This document shows, piece by piece, positions 8,450 to 18,256 of a DNA stretch of 64,000 bases. Made by a program: the position numbers and the translations under genes. The stretch comes from Opitutales bacterium (GTDB lineage Bacteria; Verrucomicrobiota; Verrucomicrobiia; Opitutales; JAJFLR01): NCBI GenBank assembly GCA_021772565.1, contig JAJFLR010000004.1, positions 1-64,000 of the forward strand, given 5' to 3'. Each line of letters opens with the position of its first letter. Position 1 is the stretch's first letter. The notes below the pieces were generated by a model. It made no database searches. It worked only from the letters and a program-made list of their open reading frames with translations, and was not told the origin of the DNA.

Positions 8450-9721
8450 TTAATGAATTAATATGGCTCTGTAAAATCGCTTTTTAACTAACGCAGTGTC
8501 AATAGATGAGTCAATTTCAGTTCCAACACTGTCAAGTGCGTCAATATCCCCAGATAGATTCTGCCAGTCCCCTTTTGAAATATCGTCAATATATTGGATT
8601 CGATAACGCTTTCCTTTTACAGCATTCCAGTTAATTGTAATCCCCTCTCCAGAAGAAGTATTATCAATTATCGAAAGTACTGAACTAGAGTTTTTGGGAT
8701 CAGTACCAGCGAGAAATTCTGCAACATCAATTGAACCATCATGATTATAATCAAGACTCCCATCTCTCCCTAAATTTCCAAAATTTAAATTCTCCCAATA
8801 GTCGGGTAAACTATCTTGATCGTTATCAACCAAATTTCCGGCAAACAACGAGAAACTTTGAATATCTATTCCAACATTTTCACCATATTTGTGCTCTAAC
8901 TGGTCAGCCATATTCAATAAAACATTTAAATCAATCCAGGTTGAATTTGATTCGATGTTAGCATTGAGTCCCAATCTAACAGGACTTTTAAAATTACTCA
9001 CTTCCCATTTCACACCATTTTCAACAGAAGAGAATGTTGATCGCTCAAATGCCATTAATGTTATGCCATTTATTTTTACACTCAAACTATCATACCATTC
9101 ATCTCGTTCTAGTGCTGAATCCCAAGCAATGCTACCACCAATATTATCAAACCAAACAGGTAAATCTGCATAGATAGATGTGTTTTGTGCATTATGAGTA
9201 TCGAGATATCTACGAACTTCACTAAACATAAATAAGAGTTTATTCAGATAATCTTTCTTTAGACTAGAATCACTGGTCTTCCAGCTGTCCAAACCTTGCG
9301 GCTCGACATCAAAATGTATGCCGACAAATTTTTCTTCTGATTCTGCTTGTGTGTTAAAATCAATAAATCGATCCTGTATTTTTTGAAACAATGACGAATG
9401 ATTTTCAGTGAATATCCAATTATTGTCGGAGAGTAATAAGTAACTGTTTATATTATTTAACTGTAATTTTTTGTTCCAGTTTTTAATAATTGCAGGCTCA
9501 CTTACAGGACGATTTTTATATGAACCATAAACATTTGAAATGCCAAATTGACGAAAAATAATAATAGTCTCATTTTCTCTTGTGTCATCACCGACAACTG
9601 ACTCAGAACCATTTTGATTATTCACATCAGACCAGAACCATGTTCCTCGTTGAGCTGATATAGCATAAACAATAGAATGTAATAAAACAAACAGATTGAA
9701 AATTAGGCTTATGATCTTCAT
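8450..9721 (-). CDS. Secreted TIM-barrel-like protein with C-terminal verrucomicrobial module
   Basis: About 423 residues from the start at 9721 (MKIISLIFNLFVLL...), chosen because it opens with a clean signal peptide; an in-frame ATG 18 bases upstream is possible. Residues ~25-280 show strand-helix alternation with the acidic strand VGIHFDVEPQGLDSW and GITLMAFERS, reminiscent of glycoside-hydrolase TIM barrels, but I do not recognise the family. Residues ~300-345 contain a calcium-type DxDSLPDYWE / DYNHDGSIDVAEFLAGTDP segment, followed by a beta module (RYRIQYID) typical of verrucomicrobial secreted proteins. It is convergent with the LptA-like gene, 11 bp away. Confidence 0.65.
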   Translation of the reverse strand: MKIISLIFNLFVLLHSIVYAISAQRGTWFWSDVNNQNGSESVVGDDTRENETIIIFRQFGISNVYGSYKNRPVSEPAIIKNWNKKLQLNNINSYLLLSDNNWIFTENHSSLFQKIQDRFIDFNTQAESEEKFVGIHFDVEPQGLDSWKTSDSSLKKDYLNKLLFMFSEVRRYLDTHNAQNTSIYADLPVWFDNIGGSIAWDSALERDEWYDSLSVKINGITLMAFERSTFSSVENGVKWEVSNFKSPVRLGLNANIESNSTWIDLNVLLNMADQLEHKYGENVGIDIQSFSLFAGNLVDNDQDSLPDYWENLNFGNLGRDGSLDYNHDGSIDVAEFLAGTDPKNSSSVLSIIDNTSSGEGITINWNAVKGKRYRIQYIDDISKGDWQNLSGDIDALDSVGTEIDSSIDTALVKKRFYRAILIH

Positions 9722-9832
9722 ATTCATACTCGATAGCATAAAAATCTCAAAGAATATAGATAAATAAAAATTGAAAAGATTTAATTAATTGTATTGGATA
9801 AATAAAAATAAAACAACAATTCTTTACTTCAT

Positions 9833-10711
9833 ATGATTATACTACAGCATAAAGTATCTGCTGAGCAGGCAAATCTCCTTGAAGATTATTTTTGTAATTG
9901 GATACTATCGCCATGGACTCTGGAAAAGTTAAATGATGATAAAGATATTCAGTTATGCGGATATTTTGATGAACAAGACAAGGCTCTTGAAACCTGGAAA
10001 ACTCTAAAATATTCTTTTAAAGAATTACCTGACAAACCTAACGTTTATGAAATAGAAGATAAAATATGGAAAGAGTCATATAAAAAACATTTTCTACCGT
10101 GGAGCAGCAGAGGGTTTCATTGGGTTCCAGTTTGGGAAAAGGAAAAATATAATATCCCTGAAGGTGAATCTCACTTACTCATTGATCCCGGCATGGCATT
10201 TGGCACTGGAAAAGATGCAACGACTCGACTCTGTCTGGAACGTATACTTAGCTGCAGAGATAAATGGGGAAAAGATTTAATCAATAAAAAATTAATTGAT
10301 GCCGGTTCAGGTTCCGGTATACTTTCATTATCAGCAGGCGTAATGGGATTTGGTGATATTGTTGGTTTTGACAATGATAAAGAAGCAGTAAATGTGAGTA
10401 ATTATAATATCAAACTCAATCCGGCTGAAAGTAAAATTGAATTTAAAAAAGCTGATATTTATGAAGGCTTAACTAACCAAACTGCTGATGTTGTTGTAGC
10501 TAATATTCAATCCGATACACTTAAAAATTTTGCAGAACTATTTATTAAATCAGTTAAGCCAAATGGTTTTCTAATATTGAGTGGCATCTTAAAAGAAGAA
10601 GCTGATGCAGTATTAAAAAAATATGCCAAAGAATTTAGGAATCAAAATAGAAAATTCGAATCAGACAGTATAGAAATGGATATGTGGGCTGATCTATGTT
10701 TTACAATGTAA
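9833..10711 (+). CDS. prmA: Ribosomal protein L11 methyltransferase
   Basis: A 292-residue class I SAM methyltransferase, matching PrmA length (about 293). Family signatures are [20 protein letters not shown], the SAM loop [24 protein letters not shown], and [10 protein letters not shown] in the position of the usual catalytic N-x-x motif. PrmA trimethylates L11 in the cytoplasm. The N-terminal L11-recognition part is short and divergent, so a PrmA-like methyltransferase of different substrate is possible. It is convergent with kdsA and their 3' ends overlap by 11 bp. Confidence 0.85.
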   Translation: MIILQHKVSAEQANLLEDYFCNWILSPWTLEKLNDDKDIQLCGYFDEQDKALETWKTLKYSFKELPDKPNVYEIEDKIWKESYKKHFLPWSSRGFHWVPVWEKEKYNIPEGESHLLIDPGMAFGTGKDATTRLCLERILSCRDKWGKDLINKKLIDAGSGSGILSLSAGVMGFGDIVGFDNDKEAVNVSNYNIKLNPAESKIEFKKADIYEGLTNQTADVVVANIQSDTLKNFAELFIKSVKPNGFLILSGILKEEADAVLKKYAKEFRNQNRKFESDSIEMDMWADLCFTM

Positions 10712-11513
10712 AACTTTTATCTTTTGATATACTCCAAACGTTTAAACAGTTTTCTATAAATTTTTCTAATTTCTCGAGTGGGACCTGATTGGCTCCGTCT
10801 GAAATTGCTTCATCAGGATTTGGATGAGTTTCTACAAAAATCCCATTTGCACCGGCAGCTAATGCTGCTGAAGATAAAGTAGGAATAAATTTTCTATCGC
10901 CTATTGTTTTACCACTACCAGCACCAGGTAATTGCACACTATGAGTCGCATCAAAAATTACCGGATGTCCGTAAGCTTTCATAATTTGAATTGATCGCAT
11001 ATCAACAACTAAATTTTGATAACCAAATGTTGTACCACGTTCAGTTTGCCAAATTTCTACTGCATTGCTCCCTTCAAGTTTATTGATGACAAATTGCATT
11101 TCTGCAGGAGATAAAAATTGTCCCTTTTTTATGTTTACAGTTTTTCCGCTTTTAGCTGCGGCTACTAAAATATCAGTTTGTCGACATAGAAATGCCGGAA
11201 TTTGAATAACATCGCAAATATCTGCAACGGTGTTAACATCGTTCGGGGCATGAACATCTGTTAACGTTTTGAAACCATATTCATTTTTAATCAAAGACAA
11301 TATTTCCAATCCTTTTTCAATTCCAGGTCCTCGAGGACTCTTTAATGAAGTTCGGTTAGCTTTGTCATAAGAGCCTTTAAAAATTATATTAAGTGCCTCA
11401 TGTTTAGTTTTAATTCTAGATAACTCCTCAGCAACTTGACGACAAATAACCTCATTCTCTAGCGAACACGGTCCGGCAATTAATAGCAGCTTTTTTTTAT
11501 TATAAATTTTCAT
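10701..11513 (-). CDS. kdsA: 3-deoxy-8-phosphooctulonate synthase
   Basis: A 270-residue enzyme condensing phosphoenolpyruvate with arabinose-5-phosphate, the first committed step of Kdo synthesis for LPS. Diagnostic segments are [51 protein letters not shown], and [15 protein letters not shown]. The cysteine in AGPCSLE is the metal ligand of the metal-dependent class (Aquifex type), where the E. coli metal-independent class has Asn. No other Kdo gene is adjacent. Divergent from the antiporter gene with a 91-bp intergenic space. Confidence 0.95.
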   Translation of the reverse strand: MKIYNKKKLLLIAGPCSLENEVICRQVAEELSRIKTKHEALNIIFKGSYDKANRTSLKSPRGPGIEKGLEILSLIKNEYGFKTLTDVHAPNDVNTVADICDVIQIPAFLCRQTDILVAAAKSGKTVNIKKGQFLSPAEMQFVINKLEGSNAVEIWQTERGTTFGYQNLVVDMRSIQIMKAYGHPVIFDATHSVQLPGAGSGKTIGDRKFIPTLSSAALAAGANGIFVETHPNPDEAISDGANQVPLEKLEKFIENCLNVWSISKDKSFTL

Positions 11514-11604
11514 TTATGATAAATAGATAAAATAATATTGGTTTGTCGAAAGGATAAAGTCAGTATTATTTATCTAAGCAGTAATCTTTTAAAAATATAA
11601 TTTA

Positions 11605-13404
11605 GTGAATAGTTCTATTTTAATCAGTATAATTTTCATTTTAATATTAAGCTCAGTTGCACGCTGGCTGGGATGGCGTTTCAAAATACCATCAATATTA
11701 ATATTGCTACTAACTGGTTTTATTGTCGGGCCAATATTAGATATTTTTAATCCAGATGAAATTTTTGGTGAATCCTTATTTCCATTAGTATCTGCTGCAG
11801 TTGCCATTATTTTATTTGAAGGTGGCTTAACTTTAAAATTCAGGGACTTAAAGGAATCAGGGCCGGTTATTTTCCGATTAGTATTTATTGGTGTGGCTGT
11901 TACTACACTAGTTGCAGCTTACCTTGCGAACACCTTACTAGGTTTTGAGCCAATGTTGGCGGCACTCTTTGGTGCACTACTTTCAGTAACGGGCCCGACA
12001 GTAATTGGACCAATGCTTCGAATGATTCGACCAAAAGGTAAAGTTAAAAACATAGCAAAATGGGAAGGCATTTTAATCGATCCGGTTGGAGTTTTATTAG
12101 CCGTACTAATTTATGAAGTGATGATACATGAAAATGCAAGTCACGCTCAAGAGATTTTGTTATTAGGTATCACTAAAACGCTCATCATCAGTTGTATAAT
12201 CGCCGGGTTAACAACCACTTTTTTTATCTACCTTGTAAAGTCAAGACAGATACCAGAGTTTTTGCACAATCTTTTTGTTCTCGCTCTAATCCTTACATCA
12301 TTTGAAGTATCAAATTTACTACAAGAAGAATCTGGTCTTTTAACAGTTACTCTCATGGGTATAATATTCGCTAACCAACGAGTATTTCCTGTCACGCACA
12401 TACTACATTTCAAGGAAAATCTACGAGTTCTACTCATCTCTACTCTCTTTATAGTATTAGCTGCACGAGTCGATGCCAACGCATTTAAATTACTGAGTTT
12501 TGAAAGTTTTATTTTCTTAATATTGCTCATCATATTCGTTAGGCCAGCTGCTGTTATACTATCAACTATTGGATCAAAAACAACCTGGAAAGAACGTGCC
12601 TTACTCATGATGCTGGCACCAAGAGGGATAGTAGCAGTCGCTTTGACATCTGTATTTGTACTTAAATTATCTGAAATTGGTATTGAACAGGCAGAAGAAT
12701 TTTTTGCCGTAATGCTATTAGTTATTGTTGGTACAGTTTTATTTTATGGTCTTATGGCTGGTAAATGTGCCACAAAATTAGAATTATCGAAAATCAAACC
12801 TAACGGAATTCTTATCATCGGTGCACATAGCTGGGCAATAAGAATTGCAAAAATCCTGCAGGATATAGGCGTCTATGTCTGCTTGATAGATACCAACAGA
12901 TTTAATATCAGCAAGGCAAAGGCAGATAAGATTCCGGCCCATTGCGGCAATGTATTATCAGATGAATTTCTAGAATCAATCGACTTATCAGAAATTGGAC
13001 ATGCAATTTGTTTAACACCGAATAATGAAGTTAATGCATTTGCCCAAACAACCCTCATTGAATTTATCGAACGTTCTCATATCCATTATTTAATGCCGGA
13101 GTCATTTGATGAAAGAGATGTTGAACATGCTAAACCATTAAATCCATTATTCAAAAAAGATATCAATTTTTCATATTTTAACAATCAATTACGAAATGGA
13201 AGTAAGTTTGATTTCATGATTATTGAAGAAGAAATATCAGTAAATGATCTTATCAATAAATTAGATAAAAAAATACTTCCATTATTTCTTATCAATAAAG
13301 ACAACACTGTTGAAATATTTACAGAAAAAGACACATTCGAATTACTAGTAGAATCTAAAATGGTTTATCTTGAAATTACTAAATCTCCGAAAACACAAAT
13401 TTAA
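11605..13404 (+). CDS. NhaP-type Na+(K+)/H+ antiporter with TrkA-N-like domain
   Basis: A 599-residue membrane protein starting at GTG. Residues ~1-395 hold about 12-13 TM segments of the CPA1 family, with LIPxx-like motifs FEGGLTLKFRDL, SVTGPTVIGPML, ILIDPVGVLLAVL and MLAPRGIVAVALTS. Residues ~400-520 form a Rossmann-like TrkA-N domain (GILIIGAHSWAIRIAKIL, VCLIDTNRF, AICLTPNNEVNA), a nucleotide sensor that gates such antiporters. A short C-terminal domain follows. Function: cation/proton exchange at the inner membrane for pH and salt homeostasis. Cation preference cannot be read. Confidence 0.9.
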   Translation: MNSSILISIIFILILSSVARWLGWRFKIPSILILLLTGFIVGPILDIFNPDEIFGESLFPLVSAAVAIILFEGGLTLKFRDLKESGPVIFRLVFIGVAVTTLVAAYLANTLLGFEPMLAALFGALLSVTGPTVIGPMLRMIRPKGKVKNIAKWEGILIDPVGVLLAVLIYEVMIHENASHAQEILLLGITKTLIISCIIAGLTTTFFIYLVKSRQIPEFLHNLFVLALILTSFEVSNLLQEESGLLTVTLMGIIFANQRVFPVTHILHFKENLRVLLISTLFIVLAARVDANAFKLLSFESFIFLILLIIFVRPAAVILSTIGSKTTWKERALLMMLAPRGIVAVALTSVFVLKLSEIGIEQAEEFFAVMLLVIVGTVLFYGLMAGKCATKLELSKIKPNGILIIGAHSWAIRIAKILQDIGVYVCLIDTNRFNISKAKADKIPAHCGNVLSDEFLESIDLSEIGHAICLTPNNEVNAFAQTTLIEFIERSHIHYLMPESFDERDVEHAKPLNPLFKKDINFSYFNNQLRNGSKFDFMIIEEEISVNDLINKLDKKILPLFLINKDNTVEIFTEKDTFELLVESKMVYLEITKSPKTQI

Positions 13405-13651
13405 AATGAATTCGTATATAGACTAAATCAATGATGTCAGCTAGTTTTATGTTAAATTTTAATGAAATTCTATAAGTGATTATTAAAGTTTAGATTTAAC
13501 ATTGACTTAGCAACTTCAGATAATACCTAGTCGGGCTATACCTATGACTAGACTGCTCTACTTAATTAATAATTATTAAACAAATTTAATAATATTGCAG
13601 AAATAAGTTTAGTAGCTAACCAAACAGACGATATCTGAAGATATTAGGGTT

Positions 13652-14252
13652 ATGAAGTTTATTAGGTATAAAATAATTGTCGCAATGTTTTCAGTGTTGA
13701 TTCTGTTAACCGGATCAGTGTTATTTTACTTGGCGTGGGATATTTATACTGGTCATAAAAACAATCGCATTCAACTCAATAAAGAACTGAAAATTGATGA
13801 GCTTAAATATGACATAATATATTTGGATGAAGTATTAACTATGTCAGCAAGAATGGGGGCGGCAACCGGAAATTCAAAATGGAATGATGGAGAAGGCATA
13901 CAACATATTGTTTAGCAAAGATTACATTGAAAATAAAAAAATCTATAATGAAGGAACCGATCAACTTCGAAAAAACATCATAAAAAAAATAGAAGAAACT
14001 AAATTAGTTAATGATAAGAAAAAAAGGATTATCATAATCTCAATTTTTATGGCCATCATACTAATTTTAACCGGCTGGATTATCTTTGCCATTATGTTAA
14101 GGTTAATTCAAAATCAAAAATCAGGGGACGTCTTAAATCATACTAGATTCATCAATGAACAGATATCAAAACTAGATAATATTAATGCTAGTATTTCATT
14201 GCACAGTAATAATAAAGGGACAAAAATTAAAATTAAAATACCAAAAAAATAA
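13652..14252 (+). pseudogene. Decayed sensor (histidine kinase) remnant
   Basis: Two overlapping frames make one broken gene. The first (13652-13915) encodes a TM segment and LKYDIIYLDEVLTMSARM, then AATGNSKW, a recognisable periplasmic sensor motif, and stops. The second frame (from ~13884) continues the same domain (LFSKDYIENKKIYNEG), has a second TM segment (IIISIFMAIILILTGWII), and then jumps to a fragment like the C-terminal edge of a kinase ATPase domain (NNKGTKIKIKIP). So there is a frameshift near 13885-13910 and an internal deletion of HAMP/PAS/HisKA/most of the ATPase domain. It precedes the receiver gene by 2 bp, the remains of a kinase-regulator operon. Confidence 0.75.
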
Positions 14253-14254
14253 TT

Positions 14255-14809
14255 ATGAAACTACATGCAGCAATGATTATTGATGACAGTAAGGCTGATA
14301 GGTACATCTTAAAAAGATTACTTAGCCAAACTGGTTTAGTAGACACAATTCATGAAGCTGATAATGGACAGTCAGCACTTGATTTTCTTAATCCATATGA
14401 AGAGAAATCAACACTCTATCCCAATAAATTTCCACCCAATATAATTTTTCTGGACATTAATATGCCGTTGATGGATGGATTTACTTTTTTAGAAAAATAT
14501 TCGAAATTAAGAATCGAGAATAAAAATTATCTATCAGCAATTCTGATGATGTTCACATCATCAGAACAGAGTGAAGATCGAGAAAAAGCATTATCATTTG
14601 ATTTTGTAAAAGGATATATTAAAAAAGATCCAAATCTAAAATCTATACCTGTAATTATTTTGACCACATCTGACGCAGTTCAAGATAAATCACAATCTTT
14701 TAAATTGGGTGTATCCGGCTATTTTGTTAAACCTTTTGACAATTCTGCTTTTGTAAAATCTATTGATGCAATTTACAATTATTGGTCAATATGTGAATTA
14801 CCAAAATAG
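14255..14809 (+). CDS. Response regulator, apparently a chimera of two receivers
   Basis: A 184-residue single-domain regulator, longer than a normal receiver (about 120-150). Residues 1-~122 form an almost complete receiver: acidic pair IIDDS, phospho-acceptor in IIFLDINMP, ILMMFTSS for the Thr/Ser position, and VKGYIKK for the conserved Lys. From ~residue 124 a second receiver tail begins (DPNLKSIPVIILTTSD), with its own Thr and GYFVKPF Lys, ending YWSICELPK. This looks like in-frame fusion of two adjacent receiver genes after a deletion. Function may be altered or lost. It follows a kinase pseudogene and precedes a hybrid kinase. Confidence 0.75.
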   Translation: MKLHAAMIIDDSKADRYILKRLLSQTGLVDTIHEADNGQSALDFLNPYEEKSTLYPNKFPPNIIFLDINMPLMDGFTFLEKYSKLRIENKNYLSAILMMFTSSEQSEDREKALSFDFVKGYIKKDPNLKSIPVIILTTSDAVQDKSQSFKLGVSGYFVKPFDNSAFVKSIDAIYNYWSICELPK

Positions 14810-14822
14810 TTTAGTATAATTA

Positions 14823-16814
14823 ATGGCATCAATAGTAAAACTGCTTCATTTAGAGGATGACATTGTCGACCAAAAGACGATTCAAAGATTTATCCTATCG
14901 GAAAAATTGCCTTATCAATATATTGCTGTTAATAGTATTAGTGATGCTAAATTAAAACTGGAACAGGAACAATTTGATGTAGTAATTTCTGATTACAAAT
15001 TAGTAGACGGAACTCCTCTTGATATTGCTGAGATTTTATTTAAAACGCCAACAATAATTGTCACGGGCACTGGCACAGAAGAAATAGCTGTTAATGCAAT
15101 GAAAATGGGGGCTCACGATTACCTGATTAAAGATCCCGGTAATAACTTCCTTAAAATTATTCCGCATCGAGTAGAATCAGCTATTAAACAAAAAATAGCT
15201 AAACAAGCCTTACAGGAAAGTGATGAAAGATTTCGTAACGTAACTAATAGTGCGCCGGTATTAATATGGATGACCGATAAAAATAATAAATGCATTTTCT
15301 TCAATAAACCTTGGTTGGAATTTAGAGGACGTCTAATAGATGAAGAAGTAGGAAATGGTTGGAAATATGGAATACATCCAGAAGACAAATTTAAGTTTAA
15401 TGAAATCCATAATAAATCAATTGTAAATAGAAGCCCATTTAAAATTCAATATCGTTTGCAACGATATGATGGATCCTATCGTTGGGTACTTGACCATGGT
15501 GTACCAAGGATAACTAAAGACGGAGAATTTCATGGATTTATCGGATCTTGCATAGATATTACCGAAAATATCCAAACAGAAATACAACTAAAAGAGGCAA
15601 TTCAGCGTGCTGAATTTTTAGCCGAAACTGCTGAAATTGCTAACAAGGCTAAAAGCAGTTTTTTGGCAATGATGAGTCACGAAATTAGAACACCGATGAA
15701 TGCAGTTATTGGTTTCTCGGAAATTTTAAAAGATACACCCCTAAATGATGAACAGTCGAGCTACCTAAACCAAATTTCCGTTAGTGGCGAGCAATTGATT
15801 TCTATTATCAATGACATATTAGATTACTCTAAAATTGAGAGTGATAAATTTGAATTAGATCACAACACTGTCGATATCACCAGACTTACATCAGACATTA
15901 TTTCAATGATGGAAGTTAATATTCAAGGTAAAGATATTAAATTAAGTTTAGAAATTGAAAAATTGGAAGTTAAAAGAGTCTATAGTGATGAAGTCAGAAT
16001 TAATCAGATATTAATAAATCTAATCAGTAATGCTATTAAATTTACACCGAAAGGTAATATTAAACTGACTTTAAAAAGTTCTATATTACCAGAAAATAAC
16101 CAAGCCAGATTGGATTTTTCTATTCAAGATTCAGGTATTGGTATATCAAAGAAAAAACAACATCTATTGTTTCAACCTTTCAGTCAGGCAGATATATCGA
16201 TAACACATGAATTTGGTGGTACCGGTTTAGGGCTGGCAATATGCAAAAAACTTTGTAATATTATGGGTGGTGAAATTAGTTTGGAAAGTGAAGAAGGTAA
16301 AGGCACAAAATTTTCTTTCTACATTATTGTAGACCCGGACGAAAAAAGTATAACTAGAGTTCCATTTCCAAATAAAAAATCAGAAAATAAATTCGATAAA
16401 AATTCTGGTAGAAAATGTTCAAAAAAAATCCTGATAGTTGATGACAATATTGTAAATCAAAATGTTGCCATGACGCTGCTTGATAATTTAAACTATGAAT
16501 CAACTGCCGTAAGTAACGGTAAGGATGGCTTGGCATTAATTAAAAAGGAAAAGTTTGATATTGTCTTTATGGATTTAGTTATGCCTGATATGGACGGCTA
16601 TGAAACAACTCGAAATATCCGCTCCGGTGAATCTGGAATTGATAATAAAGATATTTATATTGTCGCACTTTCAGCTCTAGTGTTGGAAGAGGAAAAAATT
16701 AAATGTAGACAAATTGGCATGAATGATTTTTTAGCCAAACCTCTAACAAAAGATACATTGTCGAAAGCACTTGAAGATGCAGAGGAAACCCTGAAAAAAT
16801 TTTCTAAAACTTAA
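14823..16814 (+). CDS. Hybrid sensor kinase REC-PAS-HisKA-HATPase-REC
   Basis: A 663-residue cytoplasmic kinase without TM segments. Domains in order: receiver (~5-120; VVISDYKLVDG), PAS/PAC (~135-255; RFRNVTNSAPVLIWMTD, YRWVLDHGVPR), HisKA with His286 in [10 protein letters not shown], HATPase (~385-500; [31 protein letters not shown]), and a C-terminal receiver (~530-650; ILIVDDNIVNQN, DIVFMDLVMPDMDG, LAKPLT). The N-terminal receiver makes it an intermediate in a phosphorelay rather than a direct sensor. It sits 13 bp behind the chimeric regulator, likely in the same transcript. Output partner not in view. Confidence 0.9.
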   Translation: MASIVKLLHLEDDIVDQKTIQRFILSEKLPYQYIAVNSISDAKLKLEQEQFDVVISDYKLVDGTPLDIAEILFKTPTIIVTGTGTEEIAVNAMKMGAHDYLIKDPGNNFLKIIPHRVESAIKQKIAKQALQESDERFRNVTNSAPVLIWMTDKNNKCIFFNKPWLEFRGRLIDEEVGNGWKYGIHPEDKFKFNEIHNKSIVNRSPFKIQYRLQRYDGSYRWVLDHGVPRITKDGEFHGFIGSCIDITENIQTEIQLKEAIQRAEFLAETAEIANKAKSSFLAMMSHEIRTPMNAVIGFSEILKDTPLNDEQSSYLNQISVSGEQLISIINDILDYSKIESDKFELDHNTVDITRLTSDIISMMEVNIQGKDIKLSLEIEKLEVKRVYSDEVRINQILINLISNAIKFTPKGNIKLTLKSSILPENNQARLDFSIQDSGIGISKKKQHLLFQPFSQADISITHEFGGTGLGLAICKKLCNIMGGEISLESEEGKGTKFSFYIIVDPDEKSITRVPFPNKKSENKFDKNSGRKCSKKILIVDDNIVNQNVAMTLLDNLNYESTAVSNGKDGLALIKKEKFDIVFMDLVMPDMDGYETTRNIRSGESGIDNKDIYIVALSALVLEEEKIKCRQIGMNDFLAKPLTKDTLSKALEDAEETLKKFSKT

Positions 16815-16945
16815 TAGATTTCTCTGTTATAGCTCTGCCACAAAAAGTTTTCGAAATAACAGAAAAATTTAGTAACCAATAGATTTGAAAGTTTATTGAA
16901 TTTACAGTCAATGGCGATTACAGAACCCCAATGGTTAGAGTAAAA

Positions 16946-17068
16946 TTGGTAGGGACGACTGTCTCAGTCGTCCGCGATTTCACATCTATATCAGTAACCT
17001 CAATTAAGCCACGGATGCCTCGGAGATGCATCCCTACCAAAATTCTTTTCGGTACCGAGTTGAAATCG
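16946..17068. repeat. Nested palindromic intergenic repeat
   Basis: An outer 10-bp pair TTGGTAGGGA (16946-16955) / TCCCTACCAA (17031-17040) encloses a perfect hairpin GGACGACTG-tct-CAGTCGTCC (16953-16973) and a second, GGATGC/GCATCC (17013-17033). CGATTTCA (16975-16982) also pairs with TGAAATCG (17061-17068). It fills most of the gap between the convergent hybrid kinase and tatC genes. The GTAGGGA-type ends resemble the repeat at 38216, so it is probably one member of a dispersed family. An open frame across it (16918-17112) looks like translated repeat, not a gene. Confidence 0.65.
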
Positions 17069-17104
17069 ACATCTACCAATTTATTTTTGGCAGATGCTAT
17101 AGCA

Positions 17105-17896
17105 TTAAACAATTTTTTTAGATATTCGTTTTGCTAGCAGTAGAGCCACTTCGTATAAGATACTCATTGGAACTGCCAATAATAAAAAAGTGAATGGGTC
17201 AGTAGTGGGTGTAATCACAGCAGCAACAATTAAAAATACACCGATACTGTACGGTCTAAATGTCTTCAACTGTTCAACATTTACTATCCCGATATAAACT
17301 AAGATTAAGACGATTAATGGAAACTCAAAACTGAGCCCTACCCCAACAGTCATCCAAAGTAATAATCCATAATAACGTTCTGCAGACCAATAGACTTGAA
17401 AGCCAAATAATTCATTAAAAAATAATGAAGCTTTTAGTGATGCCGGAACTAGCGTAAAATAACTAAAAATTAGTCCCACCATAAATAATATAAATGCCAA
17501 AATACACCCTGGCTTTAGTAAATCCAATTCTTTCTTATTTAAACCAGGCATAATAAATCGGGCGACAAAATATAAGATAAATGGAAGAGAAAGAGAAACT
17601 CCACCCAGAAAACTCACTTGCAAAATTACTGAAAAAACTGACATCGGCCCCGTAGTAATTAATCCATGCGTCGCTTCCTCTCCTAATGCATACTTCAATG
17701 GCCAATTTAATATTGATGCAAAATATTTCAAAAAAGTCATTACGACTGCACAGCCAAAAACTAAAGACAATATACAACGAATTATAGTTGCCCTCAAATC
17801 ACTCAGATGATCAATGACCCCCATTTCTTCTTCACTTGTGGAGTCATCCAAATCTTGAAGCTCATTGAGCTCATCATCATTTTCTAAATTGCTCAC
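17105..17896 (-). CDS. tatC: Sec-independent protein translocase TatC
   Basis: A 263-residue inner-membrane protein with about six TM segments, the receptor of the twin-arginine translocation pathway for folded proteins. The acidic N-terminal tail (residues 1-24) is followed by the hallmark cytoplasmic motif VIDHLSDLRATIIRCI, with GVGLSFEFPLIVLILV in the middle and AAVITPTTDPFTFLLLAVPM near the C-terminus. Length is normal. No tatA or tatB is adjacent. Convergent with the hybrid kinase gene. Confidence 0.95.
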   Translation of the reverse strand: MSNLENDDELNELQDLDDSTSEEEMGVIDHLSDLRATIIRCILSLVFGCAVVMTFLKYFASILNWPLKYALGEEATHGLITTGPMSVFSVILQVSFLGGVSLSLPFILYFVARFIMPGLNKKELDLLKPGCILAFILFMVGLIFSYFTLVPASLKASLFFNELFGFQVYWSAERYYGLLLWMTVGVGLSFEFPLIVLILVYIGIVNVEQLKTFRPYSIGVFLIVAAVITPTTDPFTFLLLAVPMSILYEVALLLAKRISKKIV

Positions 17897-18256
17897 CTAT
17901 TTTGATTAATAATTTTTTGTATTCAATTTCAAAACTTTAAGTTTTCAGCTTCTTCATCTAACTAATCTGCATAATCCCAATCGCTCTCAAGGCAATGCAA
18001 TTGTGTGACTGTCTATATTGAAATAGATCACATTAAATTAATATCGATAGCCAATTCAAATATAATGATAGTGGAAAAATCTTCATCACGGATAAATCGA
18101 GGAGTCACTATTTAATAATCTATGGAGATTGTCACTTCGCCTGTTACTTTCGATTGACAGAGTTTATTAAATAACTTTTGTTGGCAGGTCTTTTAGTTCT
18201 GATATTAGAATAAAATTAACTCAAACAATATAATTGATAAAACCAAGTTAGAAAAA
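17897..18256. other. Intergenic region, no feature recognised
   Basis: A 360-bp gap between the divergent tatC and ppdK genes. It must hold both promoters. A TTGACA is present near 18155 but no convincing -10 box lies at the right spacing. I see no RNA gene, no open frame with coding character and no clear hairpin. Confidence 0.5.

Noticed and set aside
13884-14252. A separate small membrane protein gene
   Set aside because: Its sequence continues the sensor domain of the preceding frame, so it is the second half of a frameshifted gene.
16918-17112. Open frame of 64 residues on the minus strand
   Set aside because: It coincides with the nested palindromic repeat, and its residues follow the hairpin arms; no SD or coding character.
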